Positions 50,368 to 58,791 of a stretch of 64,000 nucleotides of DNA are shown piece after piece. The notes under the pieces were generated by a model. The model saw only the letters and a list, made by a program, of their open reading frames with translations, did not search any database and was not told the DNA's origin. A program made the translations under genes and the position numbers. Every line of letters starts with the position of its first letter. Position 1 is the first letter of the stretch. This stretch comes from Halobacterium wangiae (lineage in GTDB: Archaea; Halobacteriota; Halobacteria; Halobacteriales; Halobacteriaceae), in assembly GCF_021249345.1 (NCBI RefSeq), contig NZ_CP089588.1:62001-126000 (forward strand), in the 5' to 3' direction.

Positions 50368-51749
50368 GCCGTTCGCTGTACGGGTCGCAGGCGGCACCGG
50401 CGACGCAGCGCGAGTGGTTCCGCACCGGCGAGGTGCCGGTGGCGGTCTACGGCCTCGGCAAGATGGGGCTGCCGCTGGCAGCCGTCTACGCGGAGTGCTC
50501 GGGCAACGTCACCGGCGTCGACATCGACGAGTCGGTCGTCGAACAGATCAACGCCGGGCGGTCCCACGTGCAGCGCGAACCGGACCTGCCGGAACTCGTC
50601 TCGGCCCTCGTCGACCGCGGCGCGCTCTCCGCCACCACGGACGGCGTCGGGGCCGCACGCGACGCGTCGATCCACGTCGTCATCGTCCCGACACTCGTCG
50701 ACGAGAACAACGAACCCGACCTCTCGGCGGTCACCTCGGTCGTCTCGGACGTGGCCGACGGGCTCTCGGCGGGCGACCTCGTCGTCGTCGAGTCGACGCT
50801 CCCGCCGCGCACGAGCGAGGACGTGCTCCGCCCGCTGCTCGAGGACCGCAGCAACGTGTCGACCGACGAGTTCGGACTCGCGTTCTGTCCGGAGCGGACC
50901 GCCAGCGGCCGCGCGCTCGGGGACATCCGCGGCGCGCACCCGAAGGTCGTCGGCGGCGTCGACGACGAGAGCACACGCGTCGCCGAGCTAATCTACAACG
51001 AGATCGTCGACAACGACGTGATCCCGGTCTCCGACGCCACCACGGCGGAGGCTGTGAAGGTGTTCGAGGGACTCTACCGGGACGCGAACATCGCGCTCGC
51101 CAACGAACTCGCGACGTTCACGGACGAACTCGAGGTCGACGTGCGGGAGGCCATCGAGGCCGCGAACACCCAGCCGTTCTGTGACCTCCACACGCCCGGG
51201 CCGGGCGTCGGCGGCCACTGCATCCCCTACTACCCGTACTTCGTGTTGAACTGGCTGCACACCGACGCGCCGCTGGTCGGGACGGCGCGCCGCGTCAACG
51301 ACGGGATGCCAGGCTTCGTCGTCGACACCGTCTCCGAGGGGCTCGCGGCCGCCCACGAGTCCGACGAACTGGACGACGTCTACGCTGCCGACGGCGGTGC
51401 CGTCGAGGGCGCGACGGTGGGGGTGCTCGGCCTCACCTACCGGGCGGGAGTCGAGGAGACTCGCGCCAGTCCGGGCGTCGACATCTGCGAGCACCTCGAC
51501 GAGCGCGGCGCGGAGGTGCTGGCCGCGGACCCGCTGGTCGACGCCGAAGGGGTGCCCGCCGAGCACGTCGCCCTCGAGGAGCTCCCGGACCGGGACCTGG
51601 ACGCCGCCGTGCTCGCCACCGCCCACGCGGAGTTCGACGCCGTCGACTGGACGGCGTTCGACCCGATGGTCGTCGTGGACGGCCACGACGTGCTCGACCT
51701 CTCGGGGACGGACCACCGCGCCTACACCGTGGGGAGGGGGTGGCTGTGA
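50364..51749 (+). CDS. Nucleotide-sugar 6-dehydrogenase, WbpA-like
   Basis: The 461-residue product is a UDP-glucose/GDP-mannose-type dehydrogenase. NAD binding is at VAVYGLGKMGLPLAAVYAE, the catalytic Cys lies in GVGGHCIPYYPYF, and VLGLTYRAGVEETRASPG opens the C-terminal domain. Lys in AEAVKVFEGLYRDANIALAN is the family's central lysine. It would oxidise C6 of UDP-GlcNAc to give UDP-GlcNAcA, the first step of the pathway. The GTG start at 50364 overlaps the previous stop; its own stop overlaps the next gene's GTG. Confidence 0.92.
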   Translation: MSRSLYGSQAAPATQREWFRTGEVPVAVYGLGKMGLPLAAVYAECSGNVTGVDIDESVVEQINAGRSHVQREPDLPELVSALVDRGALSATTDGVGAARDASIHVVIVPTLVDENNEPDLSAVTSVVSDVADGLSAGDLVVVESTLPPRTSEDVLRPLLEDRSNVSTDEFGLAFCPERTASGRALGDIRGAHPKVVGGVDDESTRVAELIYNEIVDNDVIPVSDATTAEAVKVFEGLYRDANIALANELATFTDELEVDVREAIEAANTQPFCDLHTPGPGVGGHCIPYYPYFVLNWLHTDAPLVGTARRVNDGMPGFVVDTVSEGLAAAHESDELDDVYAADGGAVEGATVGVLGLTYRAGVEETRASPGVDICEHLDERGAEVLAADPLVDAEGVPAEHVALEELPDRDLDAAVLATAHAEFDAVDWTAFDPMVVVDGHDVLDLSGTDHRAYTVGRGWL

Positions 51750-52537
51750 GCGACGGGTTCACGATGCACGACTACGCCGACCTCCTCGCCGCCATCGCGG
51801 AGGCTGGCTACGACTGCCTCACCGTCCGCGAGTACCTCACGGCGGGCCGACTCCCCGAGCGGTTCGTCGTGGTGCGCCACGACGTCACCCGGAAGCCCGA
51901 GAACGCCGAGCGGATGGCCGAACTGGAGGCCGAGTACGGCGTCCGGGCGACGTACTACTACCGGACGCGGACGTTCGCCCCGGAGCGCGTCGGCCGCGTC
52001 GAGGCCCTCGGCCACGAAGTCGGCTACCAGTACGAGGACTACGCGGACGCGGGCGGCGACACGGAACTCGCCCACGCGCTCTTCCGGAACAACCTCCGCG
52101 TGTTCCGCCGGGCCTGCGACGTCGACACCGTCTGCATGCACGACACGCCGCTGTCGCCCTACGACAACCAGGACCTGTGGGCTGGCGCGGACGCACCCGG
52201 CTTCGCGGAGTACGACCTCGTGGGGGACGCCTACCTCACGGTGGACTTCGTCGACGTCCCGTACTTCTCGGACGTCGGGCGCACGTGGACGGACGTCCCC
52301 ACGAACGTCGAGCGACGCGCGGTCGGCTGCCACGACAAACCGGTCTCCGCTGACACAACGTCGGACCTCACTCGGCTCCTCCACGACCGCGAACTCGACC
52401 GGGCGTGCCTGCTCGTCCACCCGAACCGCTGGGTGGACTCGCTGCCGGAACTGGTCGTCGAACGCTCGAAGGAACGCGCCGCGAACCTCGTGAAACGCGG
52501 CGTCGGACTGTTCGAGGACGGGACAGCGACATCATGA
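51746..52537 (+). CDS. NodB-like polysaccharide deacetylase-fold protein, WbmS-like, altered second motif
   Basis: The 263-residue protein has a deacetylase-like fold. Motif 1 is FVVVRHDVTRKP (Asp of the RHDV type), but the second motif reads GHEVGYQYEDY, where the His that binds the metal in the usual GYHYE is Gln. The end includes CLLVHPNRW. This suggests a member of the WbmS-like branch with altered or lost activity. GTG at 51746 overlaps the preceding stop; GTG at 51740 is an alternative. It ends by overlapping the ATG of a 44-codon ORF (ATGA at 52534). Confidence 0.8.
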   Translation: MSDGFTMHDYADLLAAIAEAGYDCLTVREYLTAGRLPERFVVVRHDVTRKPENAERMAELEAEYGVRATYYYRTRTFAPERVGRVEALGHEVGYQYEDYADAGGDTELAHALFRNNLRVFRRACDVDTVCMHDTPLSPYDNQDLWAGADAPGFAEYDLVGDAYLTVDFVDVPYFSDVGRTWTDVPTNVERRAVGCHDKPVSADTTSDLTRLLHDRELDRACLLVHPNRWVDSLPELVVERSKERAANLVKRGVGLFEDGTATS

Positions 52538-52668
52538 ACCCACAGACGGACGGCGTCGACGGACCGACGCACGAATCGGGGGGACCGAACCGAGGGCCGC
52601 TGGGGGGCTGGCCCGACCGCAGCACTTCCGGCGCGCGACACCGCGTCACCGTCGGGATGATCGCCTGA
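52534..52668 (+). CDS. 44-residue coupled ORF in the glycan operon
   Basis: This short frame begins on an ATG that overlaps the previous stop (ATGA) and ends on a TGA that overlaps the next ATG (TGATG, 52666-52670). Exact coupling on both sides in a tight operon suggests that ribosomes pass through it and that it is translated. The peptide is Gly/Pro/Asp-rich (DGVDGPTHESGGPNRG, GGWPDRSTSG) with a short hydrophobic end (VTVGMIA). It may be only a translational bridge. No family is recognised. Confidence 0.45.
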   Translation: MNPQTDGVDGPTHESGGPNRGPLGGWPDRSTSGARHRVTVGMIA

Positions 52669-53699
52669 TGCACGCGCTCGTCGACGTCACCCACCCGGCG
52701 CACGTCCACCTCTTCCGGAACGCCATCACGGCCCTCCAGGAGCGCGGCCACGAGGTCAGCGTCGCCTCTCGCGAGAAGGACGTGACGACGGACCTGCTCG
52801 ACGCCTACGGCATCGACCACACCCCGCTGACCGGCAAGCAGACCGGACGGTTCGCGCTCCCACGAGAGTGGGTGAGCCGCGAACTGCGGCTGTTCCGGTT
52901 CCTGCGGGCCGAATCGCCGGACGTCGTGCTCAGCCACCTGAACCCGGCTGCAGCGCACGTCTCACGCGCGCTCGGCGTCCCGAACGTCGTCTTCCATGAC
53001 ACGGAGGTCGCCGGTCTCGTCGAGCGGTTCACGGCACCGTTCGCGGAAGTCGTCTGCACGCCCGCGGAGTTCGACCGCGACGTGGCGGGCAACCAGCTCC
53101 GCTACCAGGGGTTCCACGAACTCGCGTACCTCCACCCCGCGCGCTTCGAGGCGGACCCCGCGCCGCTCGTCAAGGCGGGCATCGACCCCGACGAGCCGTT
53201 CTCGGTCGTCCGCCTCGTCGCCATGGACGCCCACCACGACGTGGGTTCGGACGGCTTCTCGCGGGAGCGCGTTCGCGACCTGGTCGAGGGGCTGTCCGAA
53301 CACGGCGACGTCTACGTCACCGGGGAGAGCGACCTCCCCAGCGAACTGGCGGCCTATGAGGCGCCGGTGTCGCCCGCGGCGATGCTCGACCTGCTCGCGT
53401 TCGCCGACCTCTACGTCGGCGACTCCGGGACGATGGCGTCGGAGGCGGGACTGCTCGCGACGCCCGCCGTGCGGTACAACGTCCTCGACCGCGAGATGAG
53501 CGTCTTCGAGGAACTCGCAGAGTACGGCCTCGTCACGTCCACGATGGACGCCGAGGAGGCCGTCGAGCGGGCGGTAACGCTGGCCGCGGACCCGGACGCT
53601 GGCGCCCGGTGGCGACGCCGGCGGCGCGAGTTGCTCGCGGAGAAGATCGACGTCACCGCGCTCGCCGTCGAACTCGCCGAGGAGGTGGGCGGAGCGTGA
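52668..53699 (+). CDS. DUF354-family glycosyltransferase-like protein
   Basis: The 343-residue protein belongs to the DUF354 group, which has the GT-B fold of MurG- and WecB-type enzymes. The N-terminal ALVDVTHPAHVHLFRNAI and the C-terminal FADLYVGDSGTMASEAGLL, with the acidic and Gly motif for the nucleotide, are typical. It probably transfers or modifies a sugar on the lipid-linked glycan. It overlaps the preceding 44-codon ORF by one base and the following deacetylase gene by one base, so all are coupled. Confidence 0.85.
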   Translation: MHALVDVTHPAHVHLFRNAITALQERGHEVSVASREKDVTTDLLDAYGIDHTPLTGKQTGRFALPREWVSRELRLFRFLRAESPDVVLSHLNPAAAHVSRALGVPNVVFHDTEVAGLVERFTAPFAEVVCTPAEFDRDVAGNQLRYQGFHELAYLHPARFEADPAPLVKAGIDPDEPFSVVRLVAMDAHHDVGSDGFSRERVRDLVEGLSEHGDVYVTGESDLPSELAAYEAPVSPAAMLDLLAFADLYVGDSGTMASEAGLLATPAVRYNVLDREMSVFEELAEYGLVTSTMDAEEAVERAVTLAADPDAGARWRRRRRELLAEKIDVTALAVELAEEVGGA

Positions 53700-54661
53700 T
53701 GGGGAACCGCGAGAACTACGCTGAGGACCCCGAGCAGGTCGGTCTCGACGGGGAGGGCGAGCGCCCAATCCCGGACGGCCACGAGTTCGCGCTGTTGCTC
53801 ACCCACGATGTCGACCGGCCGTACAAGACCTACCAGTACGTCTACTACGCGCTCACGGACCCCGAGAACCGCTGGACCCACCTCTCCGGGCTGCTGTCCA
53901 CGGAGAACCCCTACTGGCAGTTCGACCGCCTGACCAGCATCGAGGCGGACCTCGGCGTCCGCTCGGCGTTCTACGTGCTCGACGAGCAGCGCCTCCGCGA
54001 CCGGCCCGTGCGCGAGTGGGTGTCCAAGACCGGGTGGCAGCTGTACGGCGGCCGGTACTCTCTGGACGACCCCGCCATCCAGGAGGTCGTCCAGGCGCTC
54101 GACGACGGCGGCTGGGAGGTCGGACTCCACGGCTCCTTCGAGTCCTTCGACGACCCCGGCCGTCTGGCCGCCGAGAAGGCCGCCGTCGAGGACGTCCTGG
54201 GCGACGAGGTGGCCGGCGGCCGGCAGCACTACCTCAACCTGGACGCGCCCGAGACCTGGCGCATCCAGCGCGACCTCGGCCTGCGCTACGACAGCAGTCT
54301 CGGTTCCAGCGACGACTACGGCTTCCAGCACGGCTACGGCCTCCAGCGGCCGTTCGACGACGAGTTCGTGGTGTTCCCGCTGACGATCATGGAGCAGGCC
54401 GTCCCCGACCCCGGCGACGACTTCGACGCGGCGTGGACGGCCTGCGAGCAGACCCTCCAGGAAGCACGAGAGAACGACGCCGTGATGACGGTCCTCTGGC
54501 ACCCGCGACACTTCAGCGAACGTGACTTCCCCGGCTACGGGCGACTCTACCGGCGCCTCGTCGAGCGCGCGCTCGACCTCGGCGCGTGGGTGGGGTCACC
54601 GGGTGCGTTCTACGACGAGGCGGCCCTCGACGAGCGACCCGTCGAGACCGGCGCCGACTGA
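53699..54661 (+). CDS. Polysaccharide deacetylase (NodB-like)
   Basis: The 320-residue protein has a NodB fold. Motif 1 is LLLTHDVDRPYKTYQYV, with HDVD, and motif 2 is GWEVGLHGSFESFDD, with the metal His. VLWHPRHFSERDF fits motif 5. Unlike the deacetylase-like gene at 51746, both metal motifs look intact. It could remove acetyl groups from the diacetamido sugars of this cluster. The ATG at 53699 overlaps the DUF354 stop (TGATG), and a promoter of the shared type follows before the next unit. Confidence 0.85.
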   Translation: MGNRENYAEDPEQVGLDGEGERPIPDGHEFALLLTHDVDRPYKTYQYVYYALTDPENRWTHLSGLLSTENPYWQFDRLTSIEADLGVRSAFYVLDEQRLRDRPVREWVSKTGWQLYGGRYSLDDPAIQEVVQALDDGGWEVGLHGSFESFDDPGRLAAEKAAVEDVLGDEVAGGRQHYLNLDAPETWRIQRDLGLRYDSSLGSSDDYGFQHGYGLQRPFDDEFVVFPLTIMEQAVPDPGDDFDAAWTACEQTLQEARENDAVMTVLWHPRHFSERDFPGYGRLYRRLVERALDLGAWVGSPGAFYDEAALDERPVETGAD

Positions 54662-54686
54662 CCCACCGGGGGGTCGGTAGCCGCTC

Positions 54687-54696
54687 TATAACAAAC
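54687..54696 (+). promoter_or_regulatory. Shared promoter element upstream of the FemAB-like gene
   Basis: TATAACAAAC starts 36 nt before the ATG at 54723 and follows the consensus of the cluster (YATAACAA). The spacing suits a leaderless or nearly leaderless start. It begins a new transcription unit after the sugar operon. Confidence 0.55.
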
Positions 54697-54722
54697 GGTT
54701 CGCGGCCGCCCCTCACCAGTAC

Positions 54723-55730
54723 ATGGAGATCGAGCAGCTCTCACTGGAGGAGTGGGGAGACGCGCTCCCATCGTCCGGTTTCGAGGTATTCCACACGCCC
54801 GCGGCGCTCGGCGTGCTCGACGAGCACACCGCCGGCGAGCTCAGACTGTACGGCGGCTTCAAGGGCGACCAGCCGGTCGGGCTGTTCCCCGTCGTGGTCA
54901 GAGACCGCGCCGTTGGGCGTGCCATCCTCTCGCCGCCGCCGGGGTTCGCCATCCCGCGGCTCGGTCCGATCGTGATGCCGACAAGTCCGAAGCGGCGCAA
55001 ACAGGAGCAGGTCAACGGTCGGTTCGCCGACCAGGTCCTCGAGGAACTGGACGTCGACGCCAGGCTGACCCTGTTCCGGACCGTCTGCCCCACTGCCTAC
55101 CCCGACCCCCGGCCGTACGTCTGGTCGAACCTCTCACTCGACACCTCCTTCACGTACCACCTCGACGTCGGAGAGAACACCGACGAGATGCTGAAGTCGT
55201 TCAGCAAGAGCCTGCGCCGAGAGGTCCGTGACGCGAAGGACCTCGACGTCGAGGTCGACGTCGCCGGCGAGGACGGCGTCCGCACGGTGTTCGAGCGGAC
55301 GCGCGACCGCTACGAGGAACAGGACCGGACGTTCGCGCTCGACTGGCCGTACGTCTCCGACCTCACGCGGGAACTCGTCGAGGAGGACCGCTGCCGGACC
55401 TACGTCGTCCGCACGCCCGGCGGTCGCTTCCTCTCTGGCATCGTCGTCCTCTACAGCAACGACGCGGCGTACTACTGGCTCGGCGGTGCGCGGACCGACT
55501 ACGAGGGAACCAGCGTCAACAGCCTCCTCCACTGGCGCATCATCCAGGACATCGCGGACGGCGAACCCCGCGAGTCCGTCTCGACGTACGACCTGATGGG
55601 AGCGAACACCGAGCGCCTCTGCCGGTACAAGAGCAAGTTCGGCGCGTCGCTGGCGCCGTACTACACACTCGAGTCCGGCGGCGCGGGGATGACCGCCGCG
55701 AAGACGGCGTACCGACTGGTGAGTCGATAG
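54723..55730 (+). CDS. FemAB/GNAT-fold aminoacyl- or acyltransferase-like protein
   Basis: The 335-residue product resembles FemAB-type enzymes with a double GNAT fold. The conserved C-terminal pattern is STYDLMGANTERLCRYKSKFGASLAP, close to the Y-D-L-x-G-x-N...K-x-x-F-G core of the peptidoglycan-bridge-forming family. Middle signatures are FSKSLRREVRDAKDL and YYWLGGARTDYEGTSVN. Bacterial members transfer amino acids from aminoacyl-tRNA onto lipid II. Archaea lack that substrate, so this one probably acylates or aminoacylates the glycan of this cluster (inference). It is followed after 6 nt by a GT4 gene. Confidence 0.78.
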   Translation: MEIEQLSLEEWGDALPSSGFEVFHTPAALGVLDEHTAGELRLYGGFKGDQPVGLFPVVVRDRAVGRAILSPPPGFAIPRLGPIVMPTSPKRRKQEQVNGRFADQVLEELDVDARLTLFRTVCPTAYPDPRPYVWSNLSLDTSFTYHLDVGENTDEMLKSFSKSLRREVRDAKDLDVEVDVAGEDGVRTVFERTRDRYEEQDRTFALDWPYVSDLTRELVEEDRCRTYVVRTPGGRFLSGIVVLYSNDAAYYWLGGARTDYEGTSVNSLLHWRIIQDIADGEPRESVSTYDLMGANTERLCRYKSKFGASLAPYYTLESGGAGMTAAKTAYRLVSR

Positions 55731-55736
55731 CTACCG

Positions 55737-56675
55737 ATGCGCGTGCTCAACCTCGTCACGAACGATCGGGCGCGATTCTTCAGACAGCAGGTGTCGGTGC
55801 TGAATAGCCGCGGCATCGACTACACGACGCTGACGGTGCCGGGTCAACGCCAGTACGACGACGGCAACACGTCGTCGCGTCCGGCGTCGGCGTACGCGCG
55901 CTTCGTCCCGACCGTGCTCCGCCACTCGTTTGGCGACTACGACCTCGTCCACGCGAACTACGGGCTGACCGCTCCCCACGCGGTGCTCCAGCCCAACCTC
56001 CCGGTCGTCGTCTCCCTGTGGGGGTCGGACCTGATGGGGGAGTACGGCTGGCTGAGCAAGTTCTGCGGGCAGTTCGCCGACGCGGTCGTCGTGATGTCCG
56101 AGGCGATGGCCGAGGAACTCGACCGGGACTGCTGGGTCATCCCCCACGGCGTCGACCTCGACCGGTTCCAGCCCCGCCCCCCGGAGGAGGCGCGTGCGGA
56201 ACTCGGCTGGCGAGACGACGCGTACCACGTACTGTTCCCGTACTACACGGAACGCGACGTGAAGAACTTCCCGCGGTCCGAACGCGTCGTCGAGGCGGCG
56301 CGCGAACGCGTCGACGAGGACGTGGAGCTACAGACCGTCACGGGCGTCGCCCACGAGGATATGCCGACGTACATGAACGCCGCGGACTCGCTGCTGTTGA
56401 CGTCCCGTAGCGAGGGGTCGCCCAACGCCGTCAAGGAGGCGCTGGCGTGCAACCTCCCGGTGGTGTCGACGCCGGTCGGCGACGTCGCCGAACGCATCGA
56501 CGGCGTCACGCAGTCCCGGGTCTGTGCGACCGACGAGGGACTCGTCGACGCGCTCGTCACGGCCCTGGAGACGGAGGGCCGATCGAACGGTCGCGAGGCC
56601 GCCCGCGAGGTCAGCGTCGCGCGCACCAGCGAGCGCCTGGAGGCACTGTACAGAGAAGTCACCGGCGCGAACTGA
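55737..56675 (+). CDS. Glycosyltransferase family 4-like
   Basis: The 312-residue protein is a GT-B glycosyltransferase of the GT4 type, rather short. CWVIPHGVDLDRFQPRPPEEAR and PTYMNAADSLLLTSRSEGSPNAVKEALACNLPVV hold the second-domain signature, where E-G-S-P-N-x-x-x-E-A contacts the nucleotide sugar. It should add a sugar to the growing lipid-linked chain. It is in the same unit as the FemAB-like gene (6 nt apart). The substrate is unknown. Confidence 0.88.
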   Translation: MRVLNLVTNDRARFFRQQVSVLNSRGIDYTTLTVPGQRQYDDGNTSSRPASAYARFVPTVLRHSFGDYDLVHANYGLTAPHAVLQPNLPVVVSLWGSDLMGEYGWLSKFCGQFADAVVVMSEAMAEELDRDCWVIPHGVDLDRFQPRPPEEARAELGWRDDAYHVLFPYYTERDVKNFPRSERVVEAARERVDEDVELQTVTGVAHEDMPTYMNAADSLLLTSRSEGSPNAVKEALACNLPVVSTPVGDVAERIDGVTQSRVCATDEGLVDALVTALETEGRSNGREAAREVSVARTSERLEALYREVTGAN

Positions 56676-56864
56676 GGGCGCGTACGGTCCCACTACTCCC
56701 GGTACGGACGACGAACCACCTCGATTCTCGGACGGTACGAGTCGACGCCACCGTTAGCCCCGGCACAGCGCTGGGTCCCGTGTCCGACCGGTCCGGAGCC
56801 ACCCGTCGCCGCGAATCGAGGGACAGGAGGTGGTTCACCGGAGCCAACTCGGGCGTACCCAGCG

Positions 56865-56874
56865 CATAACAATC
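56865..56874 (+). promoter_or_regulatory. Shared promoter element upstream of the large membrane protein gene
   Basis: CATAACAATC lies 55 nt before the ATG at 56920, slightly further than the 54687 and 60276 copies, so a short leader is likely. It matches the copy at 45988 in 10 of 10 positions (CATAACAATC). Confidence 0.55.
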
Positions 56875-56919
56875 CCCCGACGACACGGAGTATCTCCAAG
56901 ATTCCGGGGAGATACCAGA

Positions 56920-58791
56920 ATGGCTACGAATTCACATCGACTGTCGAAGGTGGGGTTGGCTGCAGGGTTCCTCGGACTGCTCGTCGCCGTGGTCGTCGCC
57001 CACAGGGCGCCAGCGACCGGCTACGAACTGTCCATCTACAGTGGGACGCCGACTGCCGTCTGGGTCGGGCTGGGTGTCGCGATGGCCGTCGGGACGGTGC
57101 TCTCGCTTCTCGGCCCGCGGGCGAGTCGCATCTATCACGGCGCGCTGCTGCTCGTGGGGAGCACGGCGCTGGCGATGCTCTCGCTCCCCATCATCAGGGG
57201 GTACGAGTTCTACGGCCGGGGTGACGCGCTCAGCCACCTGGGGTGGGCCCGCGAGATCGCCGCGGGGACGTTAGACCCCGCGAACCTCCTCTACCCGGGC
57301 ATCCACACGATGACGATCTTCGTCCAGTCCGTGGCGGGCGTCCCGATCACGCGGGCCAACCTCTACGTCGTCCTGCTCGTGTTCCCGCTGCTGTTCCTCC
57401 TGTTCGTCCCGCTCTCGGTGCGGCTGCTCGGCGGTGGCTCCCGGGCCCTCGCGATCGGCCTGCTGGCGGCGGCGCTGTTCATCCCGGTCAACAACGTCTC
57501 CGTCCATCCGAACGCCCACCCCGCGACGCAGGGGATCTTCTTCTTCTCGTTCGTGCTGTACCTCCTGCTCGCGTACACGGTCGACCCGTCGAGCGAGCGC
57601 CAGACCACCGACCAGCGCACGGCCGTAGCTGACGGTGGGCGGCGGTCCTCGTGGTGGCGGGACCCCGAATCCGGCGTCACCGGGGCGGGTGTGTTGCTCG
57701 CGACCGCGTCCGTGGCCATCGTGCTCGTCCACCCCCAGCAGGCGGTGAACGTCACGCTCGCCTTCCTCGCCATCACGTTCGTACAGCTGGGGTATCGCCG
57801 GCGGAAGCCCGATCACCCGATCGCGGCCCACAGGGCGATTACCATCCCGACGCTCGTACTCGTCGCTGCAGTCCTCGCCTGGGCACCACGGTTCGACCGG
57901 GTGACCGGGACCATCGTCGCGCTCATCGGGGGTCTGTTCAGGACCGGTGCGACGACGGGTGAAGTGGTCACACAGAAGTCCGCGTCGCTGACGACCGTCG
58001 GCGGCAGCCTCCCGACGCTGTTCGTGAAGCTGTTCCTCCCGGCGCTCGTGTTCTCGCTACTGGCGACCTGGCTCATCCTCGTGGCACTCCGTCGGTTAGC
58101 CGAGGCCCCCAGCCTCAACTCGCTGGTCGCCTACATCGCGGTCGGACTCGTCCCGCTGTTCGGCATCTTCCTGTTGATGGTCATCGTCCAGTCCGGAGAC
58201 CAGTACTTCCGGTACGTCGGTTTCATCATGGTGCCGGTGACGGTGCTCGGCGCGGCCGCGCTCAGCCGCTGGCTGAACGGCCTCGGCGGCAGCTCGCGAC
58301 CCGTCGGTGCCGTCGCACTCGTCGTCCTGATGCTCGTACTGTTGCCGGTCGGGGTCGCAGCGACTCACCCCTCGCCGCACATCTACCAGCCGAACTCGCA
58401 GGTGACCGAGTCCGAGTTCAGCGGCTTCGAGTCGACGTTCGAGCACCGCCAGGAAGAGGTCGCGTTCACGGGCGTCCGCGGCGGCCCGCGGCGGTTCGTC
58501 GACTTCCACTACGGCACCGAGCGGGCGATGAACACCCTCGACTTCCCGGGATACCGGTCACCACTCGGTGAGCAGATATTCGTGAAGGCCAACTACAGCG
58601 ACGCGTTCGAGGAGCCGCGGTACATGGCGGTCACGGAGTCGACCTACGAGCGCGAGGTCACCCTCTACGACGGGTTCCGCTACCCCGAACGGAGCTTCGA
58701 GGCGCTCGAGGCGACGCCCAGCGTGAACCGCGTCCGGTCGAGCGACGGGTTCGACCTGTACCGAATCGACGGCGACGAGGACGACGCGTAG
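56920..58791 (+). CDS. Large multi-pass membrane protein, GT-C-like or polymerase candidate
   Basis: The 623-residue product has roughly a dozen helices in the first 500 residues and a soluble C-terminal domain of about 120 residues, predicted outside the cell. The first long loop contains EFYGRGDALSHLGWAREIAAG, and the acidic residue there resembles the first-loop motif of GT-C glycosyltransferases that use lipid-phosphate sugars. It may be a glycan polymerase or a late glycosyltransferase on the outer face. It is next to the flippase gene (stop and start are adjacent), which supports action on the exported glycan. No family is certain. Confidence 0.72.
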   Translation: MATNSHRLSKVGLAAGFLGLLVAVVVAHRAPATGYELSIYSGTPTAVWVGLGVAMAVGTVLSLLGPRASRIYHGALLLVGSTALAMLSLPIIRGYEFYGRGDALSHLGWAREIAAGTLDPANLLYPGIHTMTIFVQSVAGVPITRANLYVVLLVFPLLFLLFVPLSVRLLGGGSRALAIGLLAAALFIPVNNVSVHPNAHPATQGIFFFSFVLYLLLAYTVDPSSERQTTDQRTAVADGGRRSSWWRDPESGVTGAGVLLATASVAIVLVHPQQAVNVTLAFLAITFVQLGYRRRKPDHPIAAHRAITIPTLVLVAAVLAWAPRFDRVTGTIVALIGGLFRTGATTGEVVTQKSASLTTVGGSLPTLFVKLFLPALVFSLLATWLILVALRRLAEAPSLNSLVAYIAVGLVPLFGIFLLMVIVQSGDQYFRYVGFIMVPVTVLGAAALSRWLNGLGGSSRPVGAVALVVLMLVLLPVGVAATHPSPHIYQPNSQVTESEFSGFESTFEHRQEEVAFTGVRGGPRRFVDFHYGTERAMNTLDFPGYRSPLGEQIFVKANYSDAFEEPRYMAVTESTYEREVTLYDGFRYPERSFEALEATPSVNRVRSSDGFDLYRIDGDEDDA

